Positions 33,749 to 43,796 of a stretch of DNA of 45,171 bases are shown here, piece by piece (position 1 is the stretch's first letter; every line of letters starts with the position of its first letter). The position numbers and the translations under genes were made by a program. The notes beneath the pieces are model-generated. The model was not told the DNA's origin and did not search any database. It worked only from the letters and a program-made list of their open reading frames with translations. This DNA is from Hypsibius dujardini (lineage: Eukaryota; Tardigrada; Eutardigrada; Parachela; Hypsibiidae), in the NCBI GenBank assembly GCA_001579985.1, contig LRSR01012222.1, positions 1-45,171 on the forward strand. Direction: 5' to 3'.

Positions 33749-35469
33749 CTTTCATTCTGTAAGCAACTTGAGCTATGTTAATAATTTTTTGTTGGGGAGA
33801 AATCCTAGACTCAACAACATGAGCAGCCAGAGAGGTTCATCTTTCGCATCTTTCCAATCAATCGGAAGGAGTTATGGTAACCGGAAAATGAAAGTATCTG
33901 TCGCGGAAGATCAGGACCCTTTTCCTTTATCCCTCATTGTGCTCCCAGGGCTTATTTGGTTTAAATAAAAGCTCTTTTGCTGCACTCTACGCAGGGAAAT
34001 TTTAGGTCTATGAAGAATTGTTTATATTTAAGCCGTGGGGAATCAAATAAGATGAAAAAAATCATGGGCAAAGTTGTCAAAGTCCTTTTGGTCTGAAAAA
34101 ATCAATCAATCAACGCTTAACCCAATGCGTTATCTCTATCCGGCTGGGTAGGGACTTAAGGCTGCTCAGCCGGAGAATAACCGGCTGGATAGTGACTTAA
34201 GGCTGCTCAGCCGGAAAAACTCTGGCCGAAGTTCCTTTTTTAATAGAGCTGTAATTATGATGATTTTCGAAATCAATTTTGTCGGTCAGGATATGAAAAC
34301 TTTTTTTCGGCAGAATTTCAAAGTTGGGAAAACACTGAAAGATTTCATTTTCCCTAAATTTTGACAGTAAAAACTTCATTTTTGCAGAATAATTTATTTT
34401 AACAAATTTTAATAATATCCATGATTCCGACTGTAAAATCTTCAAATTTTGGGAAATAGTTAAATTTAAAGAATTTGGACATAGCTCTCCTCAAAAATTA
34501 ATTTCAAATTGTTTGGCACTACCAGAATCGTGTTTATATGTCAGGGAGCGGAGCTATGTGTCATTTCTGGAATATCACTCGATCGTAAGGATCGGCAAAA
34601 GAAGCTAGATAGTAATGTTTTTAGGGTGTACTAAAACGTGACATTTTCCATGGCCGGCTATGCAAATAATTCCGACATAGAACTGTCCGCTCGTCGTCGT
34701 TTTCACGACTAGCGGCGAGGGGGCAAGGAGCTCAAAAGAATAAATTAAAAATACTTGCAATACAGTTACAGCCTGTAAAAAATAAGCACGTACACGAGAC
34801 TAAATTTCTCAATTTTTTTTCCTATTCATTTGATCCAGAAGTTCAATTTAATTGGATCCATTCTCATTATAATTTGTGGATCAAATGATGTCATTCTCAT
34901 TACTGGAATACGGTCGCAGACATTATTCTTGCCACTTAACAATTCCGAGTAGTGGGACCTTTCTTTTATATTAAAATATACTTTTCTGGACACTAGCCAG
35001 TCCAAAATTCCATTTAGAATTGCGCAGCATCTGTTAATGAGTTTGGGGATGGGGGGGCAGGGTTCTGGTCTTTTTTTAAAGCTTTGTTCTCATTTCCAGT
35101 CTTCTTTGCAAACATTCATCTGGCTCCACCCCCTTATTTCCAAAAAATAGTTTATTAATGCCAATCGCTTCCAAGTTGAATTTTGAATGAGTTAGTGTCC
35201 AGCAAAGAAATATTTTCATGCTCAGTAGTCAAGCAACCGCTGCAGGTCAGGTGGTTGATTTTTCGATTGTATGAAAACCTCCCTTTGTCCGCCCTTTTGC
35301 CCATGCCCCGAACCCTCCAGTGTACTCAATCTTGTCGCTGATTGTAGCAGGGCCTAACAGTGAAAATTCAACGATGCACATTTTTGTTTGCCTTAATGTT
35401 TTAATGTCTAGATGTTTAACTCTGTCGTTGTTTAAATGTAAAATTTGTATCAAACCAAATTCAATACTG
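33749..35469. other. intergenic with short repeats
   Basis: No gene recognised. It contains two looser copies of the dispersed CCAAATTCAATTT-type repeat (35002 and 35172), a CAGGGAGCGGAGCTATG half-element (about 34544) and a two-copy tandem repeat at 34140-34215. Confidence 0.5.
34140..34215. repeat. two-copy 41-bp tandem repeat
   Basis: CCGGCTGG, a short variable part, then GACTTAAGGCTGCTCAGCCG, is repeated twice. Each copy begins with CCGGCTG and ends with CAGCCGG, so each can fold into a hairpin. Confidence 0.75.
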
Positions 35470-35777
35470 TGTTAGGTCTACCAACAGGAAGTTTGGTAGG
35501 TAACAAGTTTATTAGACTGAATGTAGGAATAGGTAGAGAAGAAAACTGGAAGAAAGGAAAGAAGAAGTAAAACTGCTGCTTATAACTAGTAAAACATCTG
35601 CTTATATAGTAAAGTGTTAACTATAGAATTGATAGTAAATAGCACACACATCAAGTAATTAGCTGTGGCAGCAGAACAGGGTTAATAGGGTAGATAGAGT
35701 TACTAAGTAAGTAAGGTATTATCGAGTCAAATAGCTGTGATGATTGGATATGAGGACTTGTTGGGCGTGGTCCAACA
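35470..35777 (-). mobile_element. 3' LTR of the env-bearing element
   Basis: 308 bp; minus strand runs TGTTGGACCACGCCCAACAA to GACCTAACA. It has a TATA-like CTATATAAGC (plus 35593-35602) and an AATAAA (about 35509-35514, minus strand), so a promoter and a polyadenylation signal are both visible. It is closely similar to the two solo LTRs. The outer flank reads ACTG; the target duplication cannot be checked without the other end. Confidence 0.85.
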
Positions 35778-35790
35778 ACTGCCCTCCGCC
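35778..35790 (-). other. polypurine tract
   Basis: GGCGGAGGGCAGT on the minus strand directly abuts the start of the 3' LTR, the position of the plus-strand primer in LTR retroelements. This supports the LTR boundary. Confidence 0.7.
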
Positions 35791-35817
35791 GGAAAATCAC
35801 CGTCCTCGCGTGCTTGC

Positions 35818-36393
35818 TTACTGTGGTCTTTTCTGGGGCGGTGATGTAGGATCCTTCCGACTGCGTCGGCACGGTAATCGGATTGGTCCACCGGTAGTAC
35901 CCGCGGAGTCGGTGTCCAGAGACGGAGGTGCAGTGTGGGTGCGCTCGATGACCAAGTTGAACTGAGCTTGACGAGCTGGTGGGATTAAATTGCTGAACGC
36001 CGCTCGCGTTGCTCGGTAAAGAAGAGCAAACGCGTCCTCGTCCATGGTGTATCCCGCCGGTAGGAGTCGCTGGATTCGGTCCCGGAAACGCGCCACCTGC
36101 CCTTCCGTTACCAATCCGGCGCTAAGACACAACGAGTGAGTTCCTGAGACCCACGGAGCTGGCGTCACGCCCTCCAAAACTTGGAGTCGGATTGGATTGC
36201 GGAACACAGCTTCGACACAATTTGGATGGCCCGCACACGTTCGTTGATGAATGTTAAATGCGGTTTCGCTTACCCCTTTTGGAATTGGAGCTGGTACCTC
36301 AGTGGCTGCTGCCATCGCGTCGCCGTTGTTCGCCTCCGGAACTGTTGTTGCCAGACTGTCCGTTTGAAACTTGGTATCCTGTTGTCCATCCAT
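35818..36393 (-). CDS. extra ORF between env and 3' LTR (191 aa), unknown
   Basis: The frame starts with ATG at 36393 (MDGQQDTKFQTDSL) and stays open for 191 codons, ending 41 bp from the LTR. The protein is soluble-looking, with no signal peptide or membrane helix. The N-terminal third is Ala/Pro/Thr-rich; the middle has HQRTCAGHPNCVEAVF and a helix-forming stretch (GQVARFRDRIQRLLPAG); the C-terminus is Pro/Arg-rich and basic. I do not recognise the family. Its place inside the element, downstream of env, suggests a captured or accessory gene, possibly expressed from a spliced RNA. Strong continuous openness supports a real product, but no homology was seen. Confidence 0.55.
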   Translation of the reverse strand: MDGQQDTKFQTDSLATTVPEANNGDAMAAATEVPAPIPKGVSETAFNIHQRTCAGHPNCVEAVFRNPIRLQVLEGVTPAPWVSGTHSLCLSAGLVTEGQVARFRDRIQRLLPAGYTMDEDAFALLYRATRAAFSNLIPPARQAQFNLVIERTHTAPPSLDTDSAGTTGGPIRLPCRRSRKDPTSPPQKRPQ

Positions 36394-37388
36394 GACCTCG
36401 ATGTCAGTGTTAAAAGGTATGATGCTCTCGAAACGACCGTAGAAATGTATGGTATTGGGAGGGCCTCGGCGTTTGGAGTGAAAAAAAAACTGAAGCTTGC
36501 CTGGTGCAAAACATCGGCGACTGCTCGTCTATTTATGTGTTTTGTCGCCTGAAGTCCGTTCAAGTTTTTGGGCACAATAATCATCAGGTTTGCTGATTTT
36601 GAAGTGTTGAAGTGAATGTTGTGTTGGGTCCCCGCCGCGTTCGCGCGCTTCGCATAACCGCACTTGAATCTCGCACACCGTAGTACGTAACACTGTAGTC
36701 CAGCCGCGTAAGAGCTGAAGTGTTTTATTTCCAACAAAATTGTGCAGCGTAGACACTTTTTCCCACGCGCTGAAGTGTCCCATCTTCTCAAGAGTTCCAC
36801 GCTGCGTGACTCAAAGTGCTGACGCGCGATTAATTGTGAAGTATTTTCTTTGAGTACTTGTTACGCTGAAGTGGAAAATCCGTATCCGAAGGGAGATAAA
36901 AACCCGCGTGCAAAAAAAACGTCTTCTTCATTCGGTGTTTTTTTCTTTTTTTCTGCCACACTCCAGATGTCTTGCTGGGGGCGACTCTCTTTCCTAGTCG
37001 GTGTCCAAACGTTGCCCAATCATTCGTGTGCTGTAGACTATGTTGCTAGATCCCTGTCGTGAACCCGCCCAAGCGAAACCTACAACCCGAGTCACTCCGG
37101 TTCGACAAAGGTGCGGTGGATGGGCGTTATTAGCACGTGCAATTGAACATCCTCTAGTCTCTGTGCAAGTGACTGTCCTCCAACTGCTGATGGATACAGC
37201 TCCATCGCAGGGTGATGATTGGCAACCTCTGTGGTCCTTTCTGGGTTAGTTGATTAGTTCTCCAAGGCTCTGGAGTGTCTGCATCTTCCATGATCGCCGA
37301 CGCGTAAAATTGGGTAGGATGCAAATATTTTGGTGATTAAATGTTGAGTAGATACGGTTAATTGATTTGATGTTCTTTTCTTTTCCGT
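36394..37388 (-). other. stretch between the two extra ORFs
   Basis: Several short overlapping minus-strand frames reach 80-170 codons (36270-36800 without an ATG; 36529-36783 with one, MGHFSAWEK), but none is convincing. On the plus strand the motif GCTGAAGTG recurs near 36711, 36769 and 36868, with TTGAAGTG variants near 36600. It may be a regulatory or intronic part of the element. Confidence 0.35.
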
Positions 37389-39296
37389 CTAGCGGACACT
37401 TGCATTGTTAGAAGCCGTACTGGTCTCGTCTTCGATGTCGTACTCAGCCAGGTCCTCCGGTGATGCCGTCATCGCGTTCCGTTCGTCCACCGTTTGCGCA
37501 TGCCGTCTTCGGAAGGCTATATCCATCTCGACGTCGGTCACTGACGGTTGTGGGAATTCCGGTGAGTGAAAACGCGGGTGTACATCTAGAGAGAGGCCAA
37601 ATTCATCTAGTTTTGCGATACTGCTTGGGTCAGCCATCAAATAGTACTCGATGCACTTAAGCATGAGGATAGGACCGTTGACTAAAGCTGGCGTTGAGCA
37701 GTAGTTTTGGTACGTCTTCTTGATCAAATTTCGCGCCACGGTAAACACGCTGTCAAAAATTGCGTTCGGTGACGGGCGTCGCAGGAGGTGCATTTCCTCA
37801 AAAGAGTATGGCATCCTCTGCGTATCCATGATTCCGGGAGGAATTGCAGTCGTAATGGTTGCAAGTTGTTGTATTTCAAAACGTTCCGGTCTATTCGGTC
37901 GTGTGCTCTCAGTGTTGAATGGTCGGTAATTTTGTAAGGCGCGTTCCAATGCTGGTTTGTTTCGTGTGTCCTTCATCATTGAACGGAACCGCTCCGAATT
38001 TGAGAAAATCCACAAGGCGTCGCCGGGACTTAGTGACGTCTGTCCAGGTCCCGATTCGTCCGGACGCTTTGTCAAGCTTACCTGATTATTTGCGAGCGTA
38101 AACATCCCATGGGCTGTTCCCATGTGTGTTTGAGTTGACAATTGTGATGGAGGCTGTTTCGTTACCCGTCGGACGTTGAGTATTTCCAGTTCCGGCGTTG
38201 TCCGGGTTGGCGTAATCTCTCCCACACTCCGGAATTCTATCACCCTACCCCTGGTGACGGCTACTGTTGGGTCCTCGTCGCGAGGGATGAATCGCCCATT
38301 CTCCATCCTGGCGCAAATCCCTTGGATTGACGTAGCGAACAAATAAACCATGATCGCCGCTTTCAATGTTGAGTTCCCTTCGCGACGTGAGCTTGAGTTC
38401 CCACATTCGCTGCGGCCGTATCGCGTCCAGAACTTCTTCGAAGTCCAGTGAAACGGTGATTTTGGTGCTTTCATCTTTCTTCAAAACATGCAGCGTTGCT
38501 CGACAGTCTATTCCGGTCAGGACTAACTTTCGGGAGAAGGGGAGTAGTTGCAGTGGAAATCGGGAATAACTTGAAAAGGCCAGGAAGAAAAATAATATTC
38601 CGTGCAAAGGGGAAGAACTTCAGCTGGTGCGCGGTGAAAATCGAATGAGCATATTTGCTCGAACAATGCGAATATATATAGCTGTCCCAATGTCTCGAAG
38701 TGCTTTAAAACTTCCAGGGGGCGTGGTATTTTCCGTAATTGCTGACTTGTCACCACCGTTTTGTTATGTAGCAATTTTAACCGGTTTATCCGCTGGTTTG
38801 ACGGTCTTTTGCTCTTGAGTCGGTCGAACCATCCACTTATTAGCTCTCTGAAGGGCAGTATCTCTTCCTCCAGGTTTGTGTCGAAGTCGCGTTGCGCTGT
38901 AGAACCAGTTCGCCATTCTTTTACAATGCTTCTCGTCTGCTTCCGTCGCACTTTTTCCAGACTGTCAACCAATTGAGTCACAACTGCTTTCCACGGGATC
39001 CTGTTGCTGTTAAGCATTGATTCCTTAGAAATCACCAGTGGCGTTGTGGTGCCTTCTACCTCCCCATCCGTTCGGGTCCTCCTCGTAATTGGCATCCCTG
39101 TGTTGTCTCCCCTCAGGACGCATGGGGGCGGTGCGTAAACATAGGTACAGGTGCATGACTGACTTGCGTGATTATATTGACTTTGAACAGATAGTGTATA
39201 TACTTGACTTTGCGCCGTTTCCGCTGATCCAACTGGAACCAAGAGAGTTAGTGTGGTTAGCGCCAAAACGATGGATTCCTTTCTCAGTTCCGCCAA
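37389..39296 (-). pseudogene. second extra ORF after env, with signal-peptide-like start (two frameshifts)
   Basis: Minus-strand coding sequence of about 635 codons in three overlapping frames: 39296-38523, then 38607-38245, then 38474-37389. The sense continues across shifts near 38525 and 38310. It opens within four bases of the env stop and lacks an ATG: the first codon after an upstream stop is TTG, so it may be reached by splicing or the start is lost. The start looks like a signal peptide (IVLALTTLTLLVPVGSAE), followed by a Cys cluster (SCTCTYVYAPPPC), long polar and basic helices, and an acidic C-terminus (EYDIEDETSTAS). I recognise no family and no clear membrane anchor. It could be an accessory secreted or glycoprotein gene. 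The frame breaks may be mutations or assembly indels. Confidence 0.5.
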
Positions 39297-39299
39297 AAT

Positions 39300-42200
39300 T
39301 CAGGGGATGATGTTTAACCCGTATGGATGCTCTGTCGCCATATCTTTGACATCCATATCTGTTAGAGGCACCTCTTCCGGTTTGCTGTGCCTTCGTTCGC
39401 CGTTCTCCAACGCTGGCAGCCGGAGCCGTGGTACTCCGTTTCGAACGCTGTAGATGGCTCTTGTGTCGGGTTCTTTTTTGTTTGGTTTGCGACGCTTCGG
39501 ACAAATGGCCGCGAGTATCCGATTTGGTCCACAAATTTTACACACAATGAGAATGCTCAACGCGCATCCCACGAAAAATACGATTGAAATGAAAGACGTC
39601 CTCCATCCAGTGAACACTTCTTCTATTCCCCCAATAATGTCTGGTACATTGTTCTTTTGAGCCACGTCCTTGCTTGTTCCCCGTAGAGCTTCCGACAAGG
39701 AAGATTGACCAGACGTCTGCATGACGGCTGACAGCTCTCCAAACAAATCTAAGAAGTTGTTATCGCTTTTCTCGTGAAAGTTGTCGATCCCTTCCGCCGT
39801 TCGATCTTCCGTGATGTCGAATGTGGCCACAAGATGATCATGGGAGACTTGAATCGTTTCTCGTGCCTCTCTCCAGTCTTGTCGTTGGCTGTCGTATTCA
39901 AATGTTTTCTCCCCAATTTGCGTAAAATGTCCGTCATGTAAGCATGGAATGAAGTTACGGGTTATGGTGTATCCGTCCAGACTGAGAGATCCATTTCCCA
40001 CCGTCGGTTCCATTCCGCACTCCGTTCGTTTTGCTCCGACCGTAACGTTCACTGCCTCGCACTGATATATAAGGGCCATTGCTCCATGTGCGACCAAGCT
40101 GTGACACTGGTCAAAACCAATTAGTTGAGCTGCGCGAACACCTGACTGTTTCGCGAGAACGTTGATTAGGGCCGCCCAATTTTGCCGTGCCTGACAATCC
40201 AGTTGATGAATCTTTTCGCTTAGAAGATTAGAAATCATGATTTGATGGTCGCTTACGTACTGTTGGTGACTCAGCATGAGCTCCATAAGAATCTCTTTTG
40301 TCCTTGCGTATTTTGCTTTGATGTCATTGAGTGTCATACGCGCGAGGAATTCCGAAGTGTGGTTTGAGACCCCCAATTTTTGCTTTGGTTTGTCTATGGT
40401 TTCCGCTTGTTGTTGCAGAACATACGCTCCTGGCGGCACCCAATTTGGGTTTAGTCTACGTACTGGTGCAGGTCGTGTGCTTGTCTGTCTCCTCCGTGCG
40501 GTCTCCTGCCGTGTTAGCTCTTCCCTCCGGAGTTGATTTGCATAATTGCGATTTTGTTGTAATCGTTGCTGCTCAAAGTCGTTCACCTCCTGCTGAAGTA
40601 TTGCATTCGAACGGCGACGTTGTTCCTGTAGCACTAACTGTTGTCGACGTTCCTCGTCGGCCAATCGGATCCGCAGTCGTTCTTCATCGTCTCTGCGCCT
40701 CGTCTCTTCCTGCTCAAACAAGATTCGGTTCTCTTCTTGTTCGTTTTGCAGCAGGTCTGCTTCCGTTGGCGTGCGTTCTGTTATCAGCTGTGCGATTTCT
40801 GTGAGTGTTGCGTCCGCGGGACTTGACCTTTCGGGCATGGTTGAAATACCTTCCCCTTCTGATTCGATGGTTGCGTCTACCGTCGTGGCTTCTGCCTCAA
40901 ACGTGGCGCTCTCGGACTCAACCATTGCGTTCCTGTGTGGTTTCTCGCTTATAAAAATTGAAGGTGTAGTTGTCCGGCTCCTTCGTCGCCGCGTGGACGG
41001 GCCTTCCGCCCTCGAATTGGGTTGCATTGTTTGGATTTCCTCCACTTCGACTCGTAATGCTTGGCGCCTCGCCGCTTCCACTGCCAATTCTGAAAGTGAA
41101 AGTATTTCGATGAATTGTGGTCTCTCCACTTGTCGTTCTTCTACACTTCGTTTGTACCGTTGGGCTTCTGACAGTTCGTTCTCGATAACCGTCGTGTTTT
41201 CCACGGCTAAACTGAGCAGTACGTCAGTGAATCCGCCCCGCACGTGCCATACTTTCGTTGTGAAGTTGCAATCAATATCCGCGGGCTGGGCGTCCAGTAT
41301 GAAATCAACCTGTCGTTCCGGGTCTCGCACTCTGAGTCGTTTGTTCTCCAGATCGTACAGGTAACCATCGTTTTTCGTAATCGATTCGTAGTCGCACGGC
41401 TTCTTCTGATCACTGGCATCTGTTTGCCAGATAAAGGTCATTCCGCCCTTGGAGGCATGTCCCACTTCTTTCTTTGTTCCCAAAGCCCCTGCGATACCAA
41501 TGATGTCTCCTCCTTCCTCCTGTTGGGAGAGTTTCGTGGGTTCTACGAAACAGTTAATTTTCGTCGTAGTGGTGGTTGTTAACCAGCTGCTGACTGTTTC
41601 TGGTTGTTCCGTAAAAGCAAACGCATTTGTTCCTGGCACTCTGCGCATTTGATTGGAAAAACAGTTCAGCGATTGATACATTCTTTGACACTCATCGGGG
41701 CTCAGGTCTCGGAAAGAGCTGGAAGGAACTGAGTCCGTGCTTCCCCAAAAAAATTTTGTCACCGTGATGGACTGCACAGTGGCCTTGCACAGTGTAGCCG
41801 GAAAAAATACTGACGCCTTTTTCATTGCGAAAACTTCGTAGGTGACTTTTCGAGGGGACGGTTTGTCTGCCACTTTTTCGCACTGAGTGTACTTGCTGAG
41901 ATCCAGTGATCCGAGTAGTTTTTTGTTCTGACACTGGCATCCCTGGGCTTTGATGGCGTGGATCTCCGGAATCATGATGATCATCAACATTGTTACTAAC
42001 CATAATGGCAGTTTGCTAATCACATTTGTGAATCCATACCGCTTCGTTTGATTCCTTTGCCTCCCTGATTTCCGCACTGCATACTCCTCCTCTGCTTGTT
42101 CCGCTTCTCCTTGCTCTTCCCCCGATTCCGAGACTTCCACCTTCCGACGTTGTTTCCTTGCTGGTCTGGTGTTGTTTGTTAGTTGTGTTGTTTGAAGTGT

Positions 42201-43796
42201 TGTTCGGCGTGGCTGCTGCACAGGAATCTCCGGGCTGTTTTCACGTTCCCTTTCTTCTCCCACGACTGGCACACTCGCCCTTTTGGTGGCAGGTTCCTGC
42301 GGAGGCTGAAGTTCGTTGATTGTTGTAACCTTCCGTCCGTCCGGGATGAAGTATTCTTCCTCCGTTGATTCACTGTTCTGTGCCACTTCGGTCCGCCGAC
42401 GCGCTGCACAGAACCTACCGTCGAACTCATTGGCGTGTTTCATTGTTGGCTTTCCGCCGATGATGGTACCTTTTGTGCATGGCCCTATGACTGGCTTGTT
42501 GCAAAAAGTACACTTTGCCACCTCCTTCGGTTTTAAGCTCGCTGGCAATTCTTTTCGAATTAGTGATTGTGGGTCCGATTCGACCGTTTCTTCCGAAACT
42601 TCCGGATCATTGAAGGTAACCGTTCTTTGTGAAATCTCCGCGCTTTCTTGGTCTGAAGATTCGGCTACTTCCTGTTCCAACATTTGTCGGTCGTGCCACT
42701 GCTTCAGCCTCGCCACATTGATAATTGTCCCCTTTGTCTCTCCGGGGCGGTTGTACGAAATTCGGAAATTCACGGGACTGGTCTGCTCCAGCACCTCGTA
42801 AGGTCCCGTGAAAAAATGAGTCAGTTTTGCCGTCTGGTCCGCTTTTCGCATCGGTGAGAATAATAGGCACTTGTCCCCCACCTTCAGAGTCACCGGCTTT
42901 CGCGTTTCGTTGACCAGTGTTTCCGAGTACCGCTTGTTTTCCGCTATATTGTACTTGATGAAGGCTTGGATGTTCGCAATACGGTCCGCAGTATCCATGA
43001 TGAATGGGTCCAGTTGCTCGCGCACTGGGTATGCCATGTCGAATTGGAACAAGCAGGGCACCCCATAAACCGCTTGATATGGGCTCACTCCAGTCACTGC
43101 ATGTTTCGCTGCGTTCATTGCGAAACAGGCAAATGGTACAGCCAGGTTCCAGTCTTTCTGGTTCTCACTGCACAACTTGGCAAGTATCCGCCCCAGACTG
43201 CGATGTTGTGTCTCAATTTTTCCGGTTGTCTGCGGTCGATAGCCACTTCCTTTCAAGTGTTTGACCTCCAGTAGCTTCAGTAGCTCTTTGACCACCCCTT
43301 CCATTTCCGTGCCTCTGTCGCTCCGAAGGATTCGAATGAAACCGTATCGTAGGATGACGTCGTAGAGTAAAAACTTCGCGAACTCCAATGAGGTGTGATT
43401 TTTCACTGGTTTGGCAATGATGAATGATGTGAGTTCGCAACATGCTGTCAAAAGATATTTGTGGCCGCCCGAGCTTGTCCGGTTTAGTGGACCGACCGTG
43501 TCGCACACCACCGTGCTGAAAGCTCGTGCTGGTATTGGAATTGTTTGCAGTTTTCCCAGCTTGGTGCTTGCCATAGGGTTCCGGGTTTGGCACACCACGC
43601 ATGAGCTGATGATTTTCCGCAGGAACTTCGCCATGTTTTTGAAATAAAATTGTGTGCTCAATACGTCCAGGCATTTCTTGTATCCCAGATGAGCCATGCA
43701 TGCTTTGTGGTCATGGATGTTGGCGCAAACCTCCAGCCATTGAGATTGAGGTATGACCAGCAACTCTCTCTTCCATCCTTCCTCTTTCACCCGATA
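39300..43796 (-). CDS. integrase plus envelope-like glycoprotein in one frame
   Basis: About 1500 codons with no stop. Integrase (43790 to about 42640): a zinc-binding finger with CVVCQ, catalytic residues in VCDTVGPL, RSDRGTEM and PQTTGKIE, and a GPY-type motif, FFTGPYEVLE. An acidic linker follows, with a Cys-rich block (CTFCNKP ... GPC, about 42470-42530). A hydrophobic signal-like segment, LWLVTMLMIIMIPEIHAI (about 41960-42010), starts the envelope part, about 900 residues. It has many Cys and N-glycosylation sites, a furin-type site RYKR before SVEE (about 41140-41160), a long Arg/Glu/Gln-rich coiled coil (about 40480-40760), and a C-terminal anchor, ISIVFFVGCALSILIV (about 39535-39600), with a basic tail of about 70 residues. 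Type I fusion-glycoprotein layout. The env family was not identified. A spliced RNA would normally express env; the sites were not resolved. Confidence 0.8.
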   Translation of the reverse strand, partial: YRVKEEGWKRELLVIPQSQWLEVCANIHDHKACMAHLGYKKCLDVLSTQFYFKNMAKFLRKIISSCVVCQTRNPMASTKLGKLQTIPIPARAFSTVVCDTVGPLNRTSSGGHKYLLTACCELTSFIIAKPVKNHTSLEFAKFLLYDVILRYGFIRILRSDRGTEMEGVVKELLKLLEVKHLKGSGYRPQTTGKIETQHRSLGRILAKLCSENQKDWNLAVPFACFAMNAAKHAVTGVSPYQAVYGVPCLFQFDMAYPVREQLDPFIMDTADRIANIQAFIKYNIAENKRYSETLVNETRKPVTLKVGDKCLLFSPMRKADQTAKLTHFFTGPYEVLEQTSPVNFRISYNRPGETKGTIINVARLKQWHDRQMLEQEVAESSDQESAEISQRTVTFNDPEVSEETVESDPQSLIRKELPASLKPKEVAKCTFCNKPVIGPCTKGTIIGGKPTMKHANEFDGRFCAARRRTEVAQNSESTEEEYFIPDGRKVTTINELQPPQEPATKRASVPVVGEERERENSPEIPVQQPRRTTLQTTQLTNNTRPARKQRRKVEVSESGEEQGEAEQAEEEYAVRKSGRQRNQTKRYGFTNVISKLPLWLVTMLMIIMIPEIHAIKAQGCQCQNKKLLGSLDLSKYTQCEKVADKPSPRKVTYEVFAMKKASVFFPATLCKATVQSITVTKFFWGSTDSVPSSSFRDLSPDECQRMYQSLNCFSNQMRRVPGTNAFAFTEQPETVSSWLTTTTTTKINCFVEPTKLSQQEEGGDIIGIAGALGTKKEVGHASKGGMTFIWQTDASDQKKPCDYESITKNDGYLYDLENKRLRVRDPERQVDFILDAQPADIDCNFTTKVWHVRGGFTDVLLSLAVENTTVIENELSEAQRYKRSVEERQVERPQFIEILSLSELAVEAARRQALRVEVEEIQTMQPNSRAEGPSTRRRRSRTTTPSIFISEKPHRNAMVESESATFEAEATTVDATIESEGEGISTMPERSSPADATLTEIAQLITERTPTEADLLQNEQEENRILFEQEETRRRDDEERLRIRLADEERRQQLVLQEQRRRSNAILQQEVNDFEQQRLQQNRNYANQLRREELTRQETARRRQTSTRPAPVRRLNPNWVPPGAYVLQQQAETIDKPKQKLGVSNHTSEFLARMTLNDIKAKYARTKEILMELMLSHQQYVSDHQIMISNLLSEKIHQLDCQARQNWAALINVLAKQSGVRAAQLIGFDQCHSLVAHGAMALIYQCEAVNVTVGAKRTECGMEPTVGNGSLSLDGYTITRNFIPCLHDGHFTQIGEKTFEYDSQRQDWREARETIQVSHDHLVATFDITEDRTAEGIDNFHEKSDNNFLDLFGELSAVMQTSGQSSLSEALRGTSKDVAQKNNVPDIIGGIEEVFTGWRTSFISIVFFVGCALSILIVCKICGPNRILAAICPKRRKPNKKEPDTRAIYSVRNGVPRLRLPALENGERRHSKPEEVPLTDMDVKDMATEHPYGLNIIP

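Noticed and set aside
40276-41652. Plus-strand open frames of 60-200 codons opposite env
   Set aside because: They are shadows of the long minus-strand coding frame.
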